A stretch of DNA of 64,000 bases from Krasilnikovozyma curviuscula (Eukaryota > Basidiomycota > Tremellomycetes > Cystofilobasidiales > Mrakiaceae), in contig MVAQ01000002.1 in NCBI GenBank assembly GCA_014825775.1, forward strand, positions 245,025-309,024, given 5' to 3'. The position numbers and the translations under genes were made by a program. This document shows, piece after piece, positions 25,542 to 38,416 of this stretch. Under the pieces are notes generated by a model. The model saw only the letters and a list, made by a program, of their open reading frames with translations, searched no databases and had not been told where the DNA came from. How positions within the stretch are numbered: position 1 is the stretch's first letter; each line of letters begins with the position of its first letter.

Positions 25542-26564
25542 ATGTCTCCTCAGCATCATCTTGATGCTGAGGATCAACAGTTCATCCAAGGCAGTTCTCA
25601 CCAACCCTATTTGACATATGGGCCCCATCGACCTCTGGTCTATCCAAAGTTCGTAAAGGAAACGGGTGAATTGATTCCTTCGACAAATGTAAAACCAGCA
25701 GGAGACAGTAACGTGGGATCTTGGTACAGGACATTGACCTCTTCAGCATCATCCAGTACTCCTGCTGAAGATGCTGCTGTCCAAATGTGTCAGCAGAGGA
25801 TTGGATCAGTCGATCTCGCCAAGAAAGAAATTTTTAAACCTGTCGTTCCTCTTAAAAAATCATCTGCAGCCAAACCCTCTTCATCTAGCTCGTCCTCAGC
25901 ACCTAATAGACGACAAACAGACCCACATTGGTTCATTTCTCGCTCTCTGCCCAACACTCTCGTGAAGGAGGACTCCCCTAAACCCTCTCTGTCTCTAGTC
26001 TCTCAACTGAATCTTCCAGCTCCTGGTGAGAAACCCCTGGTTGAACCACCACCTCATTTTCATCTCGATCAGTCGAACAAGGGATATCAGATGATTGAGA
26101 AGCTTGGTTGGGCGGGTAGAGAGCTTGGTAGGAATACCGAGAAGCGAAAACTGGACAGGAAACGAGAGGAGGTTGCTGACCTCGAAGTCGACGTCCACGC
26201 TAATGTTGTTGATCTAACTGCACAATCTGATTCTGATGAGGACGGCGAATTTTCGACTTTCGTTGCTTCCTCATCGTCGTCGTCCTTCAAACCAACATTG
26301 GACAACTCGGGCAGGAAGTCTCTTCTGGCACCCATCCCAACAATTCTCCTTCCATCTAAAGCCGGGCTAGGATCTAAGTCAGCCACAATTGCGGTGAAGA
26401 ACCATCGGGCGATCACACATTCTGCTCAGTCGATTCAAGAAGCTTCTCGGAGAGATAAAGAAGAAGTCAAGAAGTTGAGTGGAAAAGAGATTAGAAAGAA
26501 GGCCAAGATGGACAATGAGGACAGAATGAAGAGATTGGAAGAGCTAGGCAATGCCTTCAGGTGA
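25542..26564 (+). CDS. G-patch domain protein, 340 aa, single exon
   Basis: This is one of the very few intronless genes in the window. The G-patch is at about residues 175-195: NKGYQMIEKLGWAGRELGRN, with the aromatic and glycine spacing of the family. G-patch proteins commonly activate DEAH-box RNA helicases or bind RNA. Upstream is a Ser-rich linker. The middle has an acidic stretch, and the C-terminus carries KAGLGSKSATIAVKNHRAIT followed by a charged helix (KLSGKEIRKKAKMDNEDRMK). The arrangement resembles small GPANK1-like fungal proteins, but the exact orthologue is uncertain. An upstream ATG at 25516 opens an overlapping frame, described among the findings. Confidence 0.85.
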   Translation: MSPQHHLDAEDQQFIQGSSHQPYLTYGPHRPLVYPKFVKETGELIPSTNVKPAGDSNVGSWYRTLTSSASSSTPAEDAAVQMCQQRIGSVDLAKKEIFKPVVPLKKSSAAKPSSSSSSSAPNRRQTDPHWFISRSLPNTLVKEDSPKPSLSLVSQLNLPAPGEKPLVEPPPHFHLDQSNKGYQMIEKLGWAGRELGRNTEKRKLDRKREEVADLEVDVHANVVDLTAQSDSDEDGEFSTFVASSSSSSFKPTLDNSGRKSLLAPIPTILLPSKAGLGSKSATIAVKNHRAITHSAQSIQEASRRDKEEVKKLSGKEIRKKAKMDNEDRMKRLEELGNAFR

Positions 26565-27632
26565 AAAGTTTTTAATGAGTACGCATCTCATCTGTCTACG
26601 ACTTGTTTGTTTCTTAAACCATTTATGCCTCTCGATTGAGTTCTTCTTGTCCTGCTGTGGGTTCCTCTTCTTCTCGTTCTCTTTCCCCTTTTCTTCCTTC
26701 TCTTTCCATTTTCTTGGTTAATCTTCTTGGATCAAAACACATCGCCTCTTTGCCCCTGCATTTCCGCCCTCTTCAGAGGACATTTACGGATCTTCAGGCT
26801 TCTTTTTTGACACGCGTAGATCAAATCTTCACCCGCTTAGACCTTTCAAAGTTCTCCATCGTTCATACCCTCTCATCTGGGAGTCTCGTCCGATGCGTCC
26901 ATGGCTCGTTATGAGTTTGACGCTGTTGGACGAGACCTAATGAAACTGTCATGGGATTATAAGCTGGACATTCTTCTTTCTTCTCTGCATTTTTGCAAAG
27001 TACTTTATTTTATTTTTTTCGCCTGCTTTTTTTTTTTGGCTTCTGCGCTATATCTCCAGAACTTCATACTGATTCTGCTTCCATTTCTGTTCCCATCAGC
27101 GCTTCTCGTCAATTTTTACCACCAAGATTTCTTCTGCGTGAAGTGAAGTAAGCCCTGCTCCGACGTGTCCGTTGAAGTGCTCTGACTGATCCTCATCTTG
27201 ACATCTTGCGCTTCATTCAGGTGCCATAGACCGCATTGACTTCCTATTCCCCTCTCACACGATAACCACATCTTAAACATTGTTTCCGGGACACCATTGG
27301 TCGCATGTTATGGCTTTCAATTACGAGATTTAGTACACAAGATAGAAGAGATTGTAGTGTTGTACTGGTGATATATCGAATCTGTTGTTTCTAATCATCT
27401 CCTTTCGCAAGATCTCTGTCCATTCTGTCCATTCTGTTCATCTTCGAGATGTCATCAGAATCACTCCGAACGTGAAAGAAAGAAAACAAAAACGCGGTGG
27501 GAAGCTTCCGGCCGACGTCCTGAATTTTTTTGTAGGATTTTTTGCGGGGCAGGGAATTTCAAGTCATCCTTTTAAGTCATCTTCCTGCAGTCGAACTGCA
27601 TCTTTCTCAGAGTCGTAAAATAGCAGGCTACG
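26565..27632. other. 1.07-kb region upstream of aspartate aminotransferase gene
   Basis: No convincing gene was found. The plus strand is T- and C-rich (strongly so at 26640-27060), which explains open frames without domains. A short tandem array of nine-base units lies at 27415-27441. The region probably contains the 3' UTR of the G-patch gene and the promoter and leader of the aminotransferase gene. Confidence 0.5.
27415..27441. repeat. Three tandem copies of a 9-bp unit
   Basis: TCTGTCCAT is repeated at 27415-27423 and 27424-27432, with a third copy (TCTGTTCAT, one mismatch) at 27433-27441. It lies about 190 bp before the aspartate aminotransferase start codon. Confidence 0.85.
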
Positions 27633-29793
<2,161 letters not shown>

Positions 29794-30205
29794 AGGGGGA
29801 GAGTTTATGAGATCCTCTAAACGATGAGAAACAACGTAAATCTTTTGTATTACTTAGCTCTTGTGTGTTATTTTGTGTGATAATCGTCCTCAATCAGACA
29901 CAGTTGTTCTTGACTTCCAGTGGAAAGTGTCGGCAAGGGTGATTGACTCCGCTTTGCGCCTTGTCACCACTCACAACACTCACCAGTAAATGTAAATACA
30001 AAGTCTCTTTGTTTGTCACTACCGATTTTGCTCAGTGAAGTACCAAAAAAAAGTAAAAAAATAAAGGGCTGCTACAAAATCTCGAGGTGAACGCGTACCA
30101 GTCAAAGGCTACAAGCTCGAATTCATTCTAAACTACTTCAATCCACTGGGCATTGCAATAGCTGTAGAGTTGTGGTGACAATTTGAGGCCCTCCCTTCCC
30201 TCAGG
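29794..30205. other. Intergenic region between AAT1 and the CHMP7-like gene
   Basis: The 412-bp spacer holds the AAT1 3' end and the promoter of the next gene. An A-rich stretch (about 30045-30065) is present. No gene was seen. Confidence 0.5.
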
Positions 30206-31961
30206 ATGAACTCGAACTCGACCCCGTTGCACGAATACCTCGAACAGCTGCCTTTGTTCAATACACAGCCCATCCCACCTCGTCTCATCTCCCTCTATTC
30301 AGACTTTAACCACCAGGCAACATCGAACCCGACAGGATATACAGCAAATATCTCGTGGTGGGACAAGACGCTGATTGATCTGGTCCAGAGAGGTCTGTTG
30401 GGGAACCAAGGAAATCGCCTGAGCTTGAGAGTTGACGACGAGCTGCTGGATCAGATGAAATGGGGCAAGTTGAATAGACCTGGTGCCATAGGAGCAGTCA
30501 TTGTGAGCCTCTTATGGCTGTATCTTGTCGATTATGAGTTGACACTTTCTCAAATATGACGATAGTCTGAATTAGTCCAATCCCACTCCTTACTCCCCAA
30601 ATCAGCATTTCTATCTTCAGATATCTCAATATATTACACACCCTCAGTACTATCACCCACTCGTCTAGCCTCAGCGTTAGTAGGTCGACCCCTCTGGTGG
30701 GGTTTTCAGCAGCTGTCATTGATATCGGATCCCAAGACGGAGGCTGAGAAGTCCAAATGGAAGCGGGTAAAGGGTCAGGATTATGTAGTGAAGAGCTTGG
30801 TTGAGGTCAGTAAAGGTTACCTCCAGTGTAGGAAACCTATCGCGCTTATTGCCTATCCTGACCTACCTTGTCCGCTCTGGCGTCGTCGCTGTTCACATCC
30901 TCTGTAGAAATCATCAAAATCAGTCTATACCCACCTGAAATCGCTCATCACAGCATCGATATCTAGTCGGCTATACACTGTTTCAACAATCACGAAAGCG
31001 ATCTTAACTCTTCCTGATGCCAACTTCTCCTCTTCCGACATCTCCACTCTCCTCAAATTTATGGAAAGAGACCAGAAATGTATCGTCAAGGAAGGCAATT
31101 TCATTAAAGTTTTGGATGATGGAGAGAATTTGAAAAGCGAGATGAGCGCGATCAGTGAAGTCGACAAAGGTGTTTTGGAAATGACGACCACAGTCGGGAA
31201 GTTACAGGATCAGATTGGAGAATTGGAAGAAAAGATCACGGAGTGCGTAGCAAACATTTTTGTTGGTGGTTGTCTCTTCTCTTCCAGATGCTCATACGCT
31301 TTTTTTGCTTTCTTTTTGTGAGATTAGACGACAACAGAAGGCCGCCTCCTCTATGAAAGCCAACCATTCCAAACAGATCACATTGTCATATCTAAGGTCA
31401 AAGAAGCAGCTCCAAGAACTTTTGAGTAAACGAGTCAACTCACTCGAGACCATTCAAAGTGTATTGCTGAAGATTGAAAGTGCGGCTGGAGACGTCGAGG
31501 TTTGTTTAAATCACGTCACTCGCACCTCTATTATCTCTTATACTTAATTCATGACACAGGTCTTGAAAACGTATGAAACTTCAACCGCGACTCTCCGTCT
31601 CCTCCTCTCCTCTCCATCCCTCCAAATGGAGAAAGTCCAAGGAACAATGGACGTAATGGCTGATGTGCTCGCTGATCACTCCGAAATTGAGGCAGTGATC
31701 CAAACTGGTGGTGCAGTGTCCACAGTCTCCATTGATGAAAGCGAACTAGAGAAGGAGTTGCAGATGCTGGTGGGAGAGAAGGAAAAGGAAGAGAAGGGCA
31801 GGAAAGAGTCCGAAGAAAAAGACAAGCAGAAAGAGATAGATGAAGATATCAAGAATAGGCTGAAGGCGCTGCGGGTAGTTGAAACTGCACCTGTGGGATC
31901 TGCTGACGAGAGTCAGACGGAGAAGGAGACGGAGGTGCACCGGGAGAAGGTTGTCGCTTAG
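30206..31961 (+). CDS. CHMP7-like ESCRT-III protein (Snf7 family)
   Basis: CHMP7 (yeast Chm7) recruits ESCRT-III to the nuclear envelope, for repair and sealing, through inner-nuclear-membrane LEM proteins. ATG 30206 begins MNSNSTPLHEYLEQLPLFNT. The N-terminal part has winged-helix-like segments including ISWWDKTLIDLVQRGLLG and LASALVGRPLWWGFQQLSLI. The C-terminal half is a Snf7 domain: a long charged helix with SSMKANHSKQITLSYLRSKK, QLQELLSKRVNSLETIQSVL and LQMEKVQGTMDVMADVLADH. It ends with a Glu/Lys coiled coil and TAG 31959-31961. The combination of an N-terminal non-Snf7 half with a C-terminal Snf7 half is the reason for choosing CHMP7 over other ESCRT-III members. About five introns are present. 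Confidence 0.87.
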
Positions 31962-32219
31962 AGGGGGGACAGATGCGGTAGATACTGGTGATGTGCTCTT
32001 ATAATTTGCGTCGATATTATCTTAATGATGCCTCAACGTCTATTCTTCTGAGGCGCAACCTGGCTGTTCTCATGCGACAAATTTCAGCACTTCTTAATCC
32101 AACAGGAGAAATGAATTAGTTTTTGTAATTGTTATCTGGGTGTCCCTCGACGCTACTAGATCTTGCGGTTGCTGGAAAAGTAAGTGCCGTTATTGATATT
32201 CATCGTCTAGTATACTTGA

Positions 32220-35200
32220 TCACCTTGGCCCGAGCGGGCGGGGACCTCCGTTCTTTCTTGTATCTGGGAATGCCCACAATTTTGCATCAAGCTGCAATTT
32301 CATTAAAGAAGAAAGCGACTGTCAGTGACATAATCCCGATGTAATGGGACCAGAAAAATCCTACTTACAAGTCTGGCGACGATGCAACATTGTTTCACCC
32401 ATTCAACATCCACAACTTTCATGCTTCCAACATCTTTTGGGGCTTTTTGATGGTCGCCGATGACGGAGTAGTCGAATTCAGTTCTGAAGGAACCTTGGAC
32501 ACCTGATGAAGAGATGGTCACCTTGGCTGCGCCCATACCTAGGAGACAGAACGGAATATATTCCTGGTTTGAAAGTTCAGATATTTCAGCAGAGTCTCTC
32601 AAACCAAGGGAGAAAGGTGATGACCGACCCTGTCAGCATTCGTTAAACCAAAGCAGATGAAGGATTTTTCCGCCAGAGGTCGCGGTCGAGCAAGAGTTGC
32701 TGCTTCAACTGGGTTACTATGGAAGGGACCGATGTTATCTCCCCAATAGATGCTCACTCTCTGGCAGATTTCAACACCTTGTCCGCCTAGGTAAGCCGAC
32801 TCTCCTGCTGAGAGAAGAAAACACCTGAAGTCTTGGATATGTTTCTAGCAGCCCGCAGTAACCAAAATTAGTCTTGTAACACAGTCAAAACGAAGAGAAA
32901 CACCTACAGTTCGGATCGATTCATTGATGAATGAAGTTTGAACACAAGGTAGCCCGATGGAGAGCGCCATCAAGTACTTTGCGGTTCTTCGCCTACGATC
33001 AGAGAGCATAAAGATGCCTTTCTTCGTATATTCTTCAACTTCCGGTTTAAAAGTGAGACTTCCAGTGAGGTAGGGAGATTCAGTGGGGTACAAGAAGCAA
33101 TCTTTCATTCCTTTAAAGAAGATTCCACCGTTGTCTAAAAGGCGCTGTACGATGAAGCCATCCTCATCTTGAATTTGTGTAGACAAGAAGCCCATCCCTG
33201 AGAAGACTCCCTCCCTAAAAGAAGCGCATCGAAGTCACGATCGGCAACATTAAAATAGAGAGAGATCGATTTTTGATACGTACGCAGTAGGAAGCAGGGT
33301 CGTTTGTACTGCTAGTTCTTTATCAACTGTAGGCGACTGCAGGGTAACAGCCCGAGGTTGTTTGGGTCTAGGAGTAGCAGAAGGTTGCTTCTTGGGCTCA
33401 GCGAAGTATTTTCTGACCTTCTCAGCATTTGTTTGTTTCTGGGCGAATTGAGTCATTTGGTTTAGGCTGAGATCAATCTCTGTAATTTTGATGCGTTTGA
33501 ATGACTTTCCGTTTGAATGGTAGGTGACGTCGAATGTGTCGTTAGGTGACAAGATTTTTGGATTTGATTGATAGATTTGGTTGATAGTTGCAACTTCTCC
33601 CCTCCCTTTTCCATCTCTCTTCACGGTAACTTCCCATCCAATTTCAAGTACACACTTGTACATCTTGTTAACCTTACAGACGCTGTATCCTGACCCGTCA
33701 TCAAATTCCACGTCATATTCCAGCTGATCAATAGTTTGATTTTTCTTCTGCGGTTTGGGGGCGAAGATTGCTCCCGAGTACCACCTATTGTTAGTGAATT
33801 TTGCCCAGACTCTGAGACACCTAGCAATCTGAGCCTGGCCAGTATCGTTGGGTTTGAGGCTGGCACCCTCGCCATCTCCGGATGATGTGTTTTCTGCTTC
33901 AGTGTCGGCTTGATTATTGTTGAAGGAGGGTGGCCGGCGGGCTGATGCAAGATTAGAAAGTGCAGATGGTGGAAGGCGAGCTGGATTGAATTCTGATGAG
34001 TCACCAATGGGATGTACACCTGTTGTTTTGAGACGCTTCGATTCTGCCTTAGATTCCTTAGAAGGAATGGTCCGTTTTGAAGCTGATGAGGTGGCTGCAG
34101 GTGATGGTGCATGATTGGTGTTGAAAGAAGAGGGTTTGTTCTTGACAGACGAGCTGATCCTCTTGAGCGGATCTTCAATAACACGTGGTCGCTTGCGAGA
34201 CTGACCACTGGCGGTTTTGGTTGCTTTCTTCTTGCTGGAAATATCTTCGTCGTTGCTGCTACTGCTGCTGTCACTTGAATCGGAATCTGAGCTATTAGTT
34301 TCCTGAGGAGATTTCCTTTTTCTACTTGAGACGTAAGAGGGTGTAGGCTTTGAAGGACCGGCTTTGGCATTTCTGGAGAATTGCGGTGGTCTGTGCTTGT
34401 TGCCGGTTGTTTTTCGCGCAGATAAATTTAGCATTGAACTGAGATCTTGATCTAGCTCTTCTTTCTCCAGTGATGATAAGATCGACGGCATTGAAGGTTC
34501 ACTTCGTTCTTTCAAAGGAGGTTGAGGTTTCGAAGATCGTAGCAATTGAGGTTTGGGTGAAGCGCTGACAGCTTCAGGATTAGTGTCACCACTGAAGATC
34601 ACATTGGGGCCTAAAAAATGGTGAGCTTAGTGATATTTGACAAGTAGTAGTGGGAGCACTTTTGGCTAACCTGGCTCGTTAGATGAGGTAAGATCGACCT
34701 CCACTGGATCTTGGATCTCCTCAGAAATTTCCGGCAAATTGGACAATGCGGGGCTGGTGATACCCTGAGTGACTGATCTACTCAACGATCTCGTATTCGT
34801 ATCGTACTTTGATGGAGTTGGAGGCCCAAGAATGATTTCGGAGTTATTTGCAAGCGCTACTTGAACTGGAAGAGTACCTTTCTGACCTGTGTTGCTCCAG
34901 CCTGCACTGTCTTTGAGCAAAGGCGGCGAGCGGTTGAGTTGATTCTGAAGTCCAGATGTGTCTTCTTCCTCTTGATAATCGTAGCTGACCGCGTTAGTTG
35001 AAATTTCAAGGGTATCAGCAGCTTCGTGCTGCGCAGATCCTTGAAAATCATCGGCAGCTGTCGGTAGAGAGAGGTCTGAGTGTAGCATCTGGAACTGTTG
35101 ATCTTGATCCTGTTGGTGGGGATCAGAGAAACCATCTTTGAAGAAAGTTGAATCTGCTTCTATTTCAATCGTTTCATCGACGATCGTACCAGGTGGCATC

Positions 35201-37373
35201 TTCAATTCCTCTTCCTCCTCTCTAAAAGCAGCTTTTCCTTTTTTTGGAACATCAAAATCGGTAGATCCTTCTTCTCCTTCATCTCCATCCCTGGGCATAA
35301 TGAAAGCCGCGATCAAATCCTCCAAATCCCCCTCGTCACCCTTTTGAGCTGGTACTGACGATGACCTATTGCAGTGATTTGGAGTTGGGGCATCCACAAC
35401 CATCGAGTTATCGTCAGCATTACCGCCATCTTTAAAAAAGCTGGACATGTCCTCCATTACTTCCTCTCTTGTCTCTTCTACGATATCTATCTCACTGTAA
35501 GGTTGAGATCCAGGTGGAATGGAGTCTTCAGTGAGATCTCGGTCAGGTTGGACAGTCAAAGCACTATTTACCATATGAACAAAGGTCCGTCAGGTATCCT
35601 GTTCTTAAGCGATCTTTCAACTGATTAGAAAGCTCACCTATAATTACCGGCGCTGGGATTTGTTGAATACTTTGGGATCGCAACAGCCTTCAGCAGATGC
35701 TCCTGCTCCTTGAGATACCTTTGGAGAGGAGCACCACCTTCCCATCTCTGACCATTCGTGGGGAAATCAGGGTCCTCATTACTTTCTACTGTCTCAGCGC
35801 GTTCAGAGATGGACGCTGAAGCTATTGATTCATGGGCGACAGCATAGACTGGCGGTGGAGTGAAATGTTTCGCTGATCTTGTTGAAACGACAGTGTCTAT
35901 AGAAGATGAAGTTGGTTGCTTTATTGACTGAGAGTAACTGACGGCAACTGTCCTTGGTTTTGGTTTTGGTGGAGATATTGAGGCAGGTGTCGACGTGACT
36001 GATTGCTGCTGATGTTGAGACGTGAATGAAGAGGTTGCATTAAGAGGAATGGAAGGGGGCGCATCCGCAGATTCGATCGCCGACTGGACTTGAGGTGTTC
36101 CTGACTGTTCGACTAACGCAAGCGACGGTTCTTTCAGGTCCTTCGGCTTTGGTTGTTGGAACAGAGCAGAAGCTGATGGAAGTGCAGGTGAGATAGGTTT
36201 TGAAACGCCTGGAGGTGCTGGTGATACTGATTTGGAGGCAATGCTTGGTGTTACAGCTGGACAGGAAGAAGAAGAATGCTTCTCTCTGGACTTCGTTCGA
36301 AGCAAATCAGATTTTTCTGAGTCTGTTTCCCTCAATGTATTTTTGGGCACATCATAAACGAAGTCCTCTGACCGCTTGCTAACTTTCTTCGATCGTGAGG
36401 ATATTCTTGTGGGTATCGATTGAGATGAAGTTTGCGATGGGAGAGAGGGGTAATCATCCGTGTCGACCACTTCGCAATCATTGTGGTTGTCGACTGTATT
36501 TTCAATGTCGTCATCTCCAAAGTCAGACGTCAGTGGAGCCACTATAGGATCTTCGTACTGGTTCATAGTCATAATTGGTCCTGAGGATGAGTTCCGGAAT
36601 GGCTGAGCAGAAGATGGCGACATGAGAGTGGAGTTGCGTCGAGATTGAGTTGACCATTGAGTTTCCTGAATCCTAGCACTAGCTCTATCAAATGTCTCAT
36701 TCCGATCACTGACAAAGGTGGCTATAGTCTGTGATTCCTCTTCACCCACCATATCCATTTCTTCGCCCTCATTCGCATCTTCATTCTCGGCAACCTCGGT
36801 GGTCTGAACAAAGGATTGCCTCCGAGTTGGATTCTGATTGACTAAGGCTTCCATCGCGATGTCTATTTCAGCAGGTGAAGAAGGGTAGGTCGGAGGTAGA
36901 TGGTCTTGTGTATGTATACCGTCTTGTGAAGATGCCACCCTATCAGTAGACGGCCCTTCTTCTACAAACTCGGCCACCGTGCGAAACATCGGTTCGATGA
37001 TGGCGCTGGATAAAATATCTGGATCGGTGGATTGCTGTGTAGAAGAACCTGCATCCTCTAATACTGCAGCGGTCTGCACGGAGCTCACCTGAGTTGCTGG
37101 TGCAGGTGCTACTCCCCGCCTACCGAGGAGACCAAAACCAGGAATATGAGTGACCGAATCCTGTGACATATAGGTCGACACGTCCTCCTGTGACCTAAGG
37201 ACAAAGAAAGACAGGATGACAGAAAACATAAGGTCTGTAGCGCGACGCTTCCTGTGTATGGTTTAATCTCACTGGGGAACTTACGGGCTCAGCATGCTCT
37301 GGCTATTTTCCTCTTGAGATCCTTGAACAAGGACTCTATCATTCGAACTTCCAGCTCCCTCATCACCCAGCAT
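32220..37373 (-). CDS. DNA-damage checkpoint adaptor, Crb2/Rad9/53BP1 type (Tudor plus BRCT)
   Basis: Proteins of this type read modified histones at breaks and carry checkpoint kinases. The model starts at ATG 37373 (MLGDEGAGSSNDRVLVQGSQ) and ends at TGA 32220-32222, giving roughly 1,500 aa. The N-terminal two thirds are disordered and rich in SQ/TQ pairs, the usual ATM/ATR target motif, with IPGFGLLGRRG near the start. The Tudor-like region lies at about 33470-33800 (KFTNNRWYSGAIF, YDVEFDDGSGYSVCKVNKMY, FDVTYHSNGKSFKRIKITEI). C-terminal BRCT-like segments follow: GVFSGMGFLSTQIQDEDGF, RRRTAKYLMALSIGLPCVQT and MKVVDVEWVKQCC. The intron between about 35634 and 35547 joins in frame only with an acceptor inside the downstream open frame. 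Domain order matches fission yeast Crb2. Very short introns make exact ends uncertain. Confidence 0.86.
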
Positions 37374-37784
37374 GGCAGGTGAACGAGCTCAGAAGTGGAG
37401 CACTAACGTAAATCACCGTTAAACCCAGGTCAGAAAGATAATTCTGCAGCCAAGATCAGGCTGGAACGGATCAGGACCAGAAGAAATTGTTCCTCTAGTG
37501 CTTTTAGATCACAGTCACGCTAGAATCTAGCCAGATTCATTGTTGGTTCGTTGAAATTGCTGTAGGTCGAGCAGTACGGCACGAGTAGCTCCCCCTCTTC
37601 GCAAGTTCCAAAATCAATACCTCAGCGAAGAAATGCTAACCTGATATAAAGGACCAGGAGAGTCTCGAAGAGCCTTGAAGCACTTTTTTTAAGGACACTG
37701 GGTAAATGGTCACTGATGTCTCAATTTCTTCAGCGAAGGCAGCAGCAAACCAGATCCACCTCGAATTTTATAATCAAATCCATC

Positions 37785-38416
37785 ATGTCTGCTGCTACTG
37801 CTTCTTTGGCTGGACAATTCTCGGAATCTGACCAGGTAAGCTGTCCGAACGGACAGGTCGAAGGGATGAATGTGCTTCTGCGGAGTAGCGCTGACGTTTT
37901 TCCCCTTACTCTTTGCTCAACTTTCTGACCTGGTTGCTGCTTGGCTGGTATTACATGGGAACAGAAAGAGCTCTCTACTTTCCTTGAGCAAGAACAGGCT
38001 CGTGCTAAACTCAGGTAAGCTTTTCGACCCTGCATTTTTCTATAATTCCTGTCGCTGACATTTGCGACTTTGCCAGTGCTTCCATTCACACCTTCACCAA
38101 CATGTGTTGGGACAAGTAAGAACTAGTTTTCCATCTGGCTTTGGCCTTGGAATGATTATCTCACCGGCGCTATGTTGGGTTTTTTTTCTAGGTGCATAAC
38201 AGGTGGTGTGTCGTCAAGGTTCTCGAGGACAGAGGAAAGCTGTCTGGTGAACTGTGTTGATAGATTTTTGGAGTGAGTTTCTCTCCCTCATCTGCACGAC
38301 TTGCATCTGAAGACTGATTCGATCTCTGTGGATTATTACAATTTTATTTCTCTTTTTATCACAGTTCATCCCTCCTCATTGTCAACTCCATCGAGAGGCA
38401 GCGACAGGGCCTGTAA
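37785..38416 (+). CDS. TIM8: Mitochondrial import inner membrane chaperone Tim8
   Basis: Tim8 partners Tim13 in the intermembrane space to escort hydrophobic precursors. Five exons, 37785-37835, 37965-38014, 38077-38115, 38192-38272 and 38365-38416, sum to 273 nt (90 aa plus stop) with all phases consistent. The twin CX3C motifs are present as CWDKC and CLVNC, separated by the expected spacing, in TNMCWDKCITGGVSSRFSR and ESCLVNCVDRFLD. The length suits small Tim proteins. CITGG favours Tim8 over Tim9, 10 or 13. Exon sizes of 39-81 nt make it easy for gene finders to miss. Confidence 0.93.

Noticed and set aside
26636..27146. Plus-strand open frames in the T/C-rich region before AAT1
   Set aside because: Composition alone explains the lack of stops; the Ser/Leu/Phe-rich translations show no domain.
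33621..34370. 249-codon minus-strand open frame within the checkpoint-adaptor gene
   Set aside because: It is a second reading frame of the disordered region just upstream of the Tudor domain; the domain-bearing frame is the real one.
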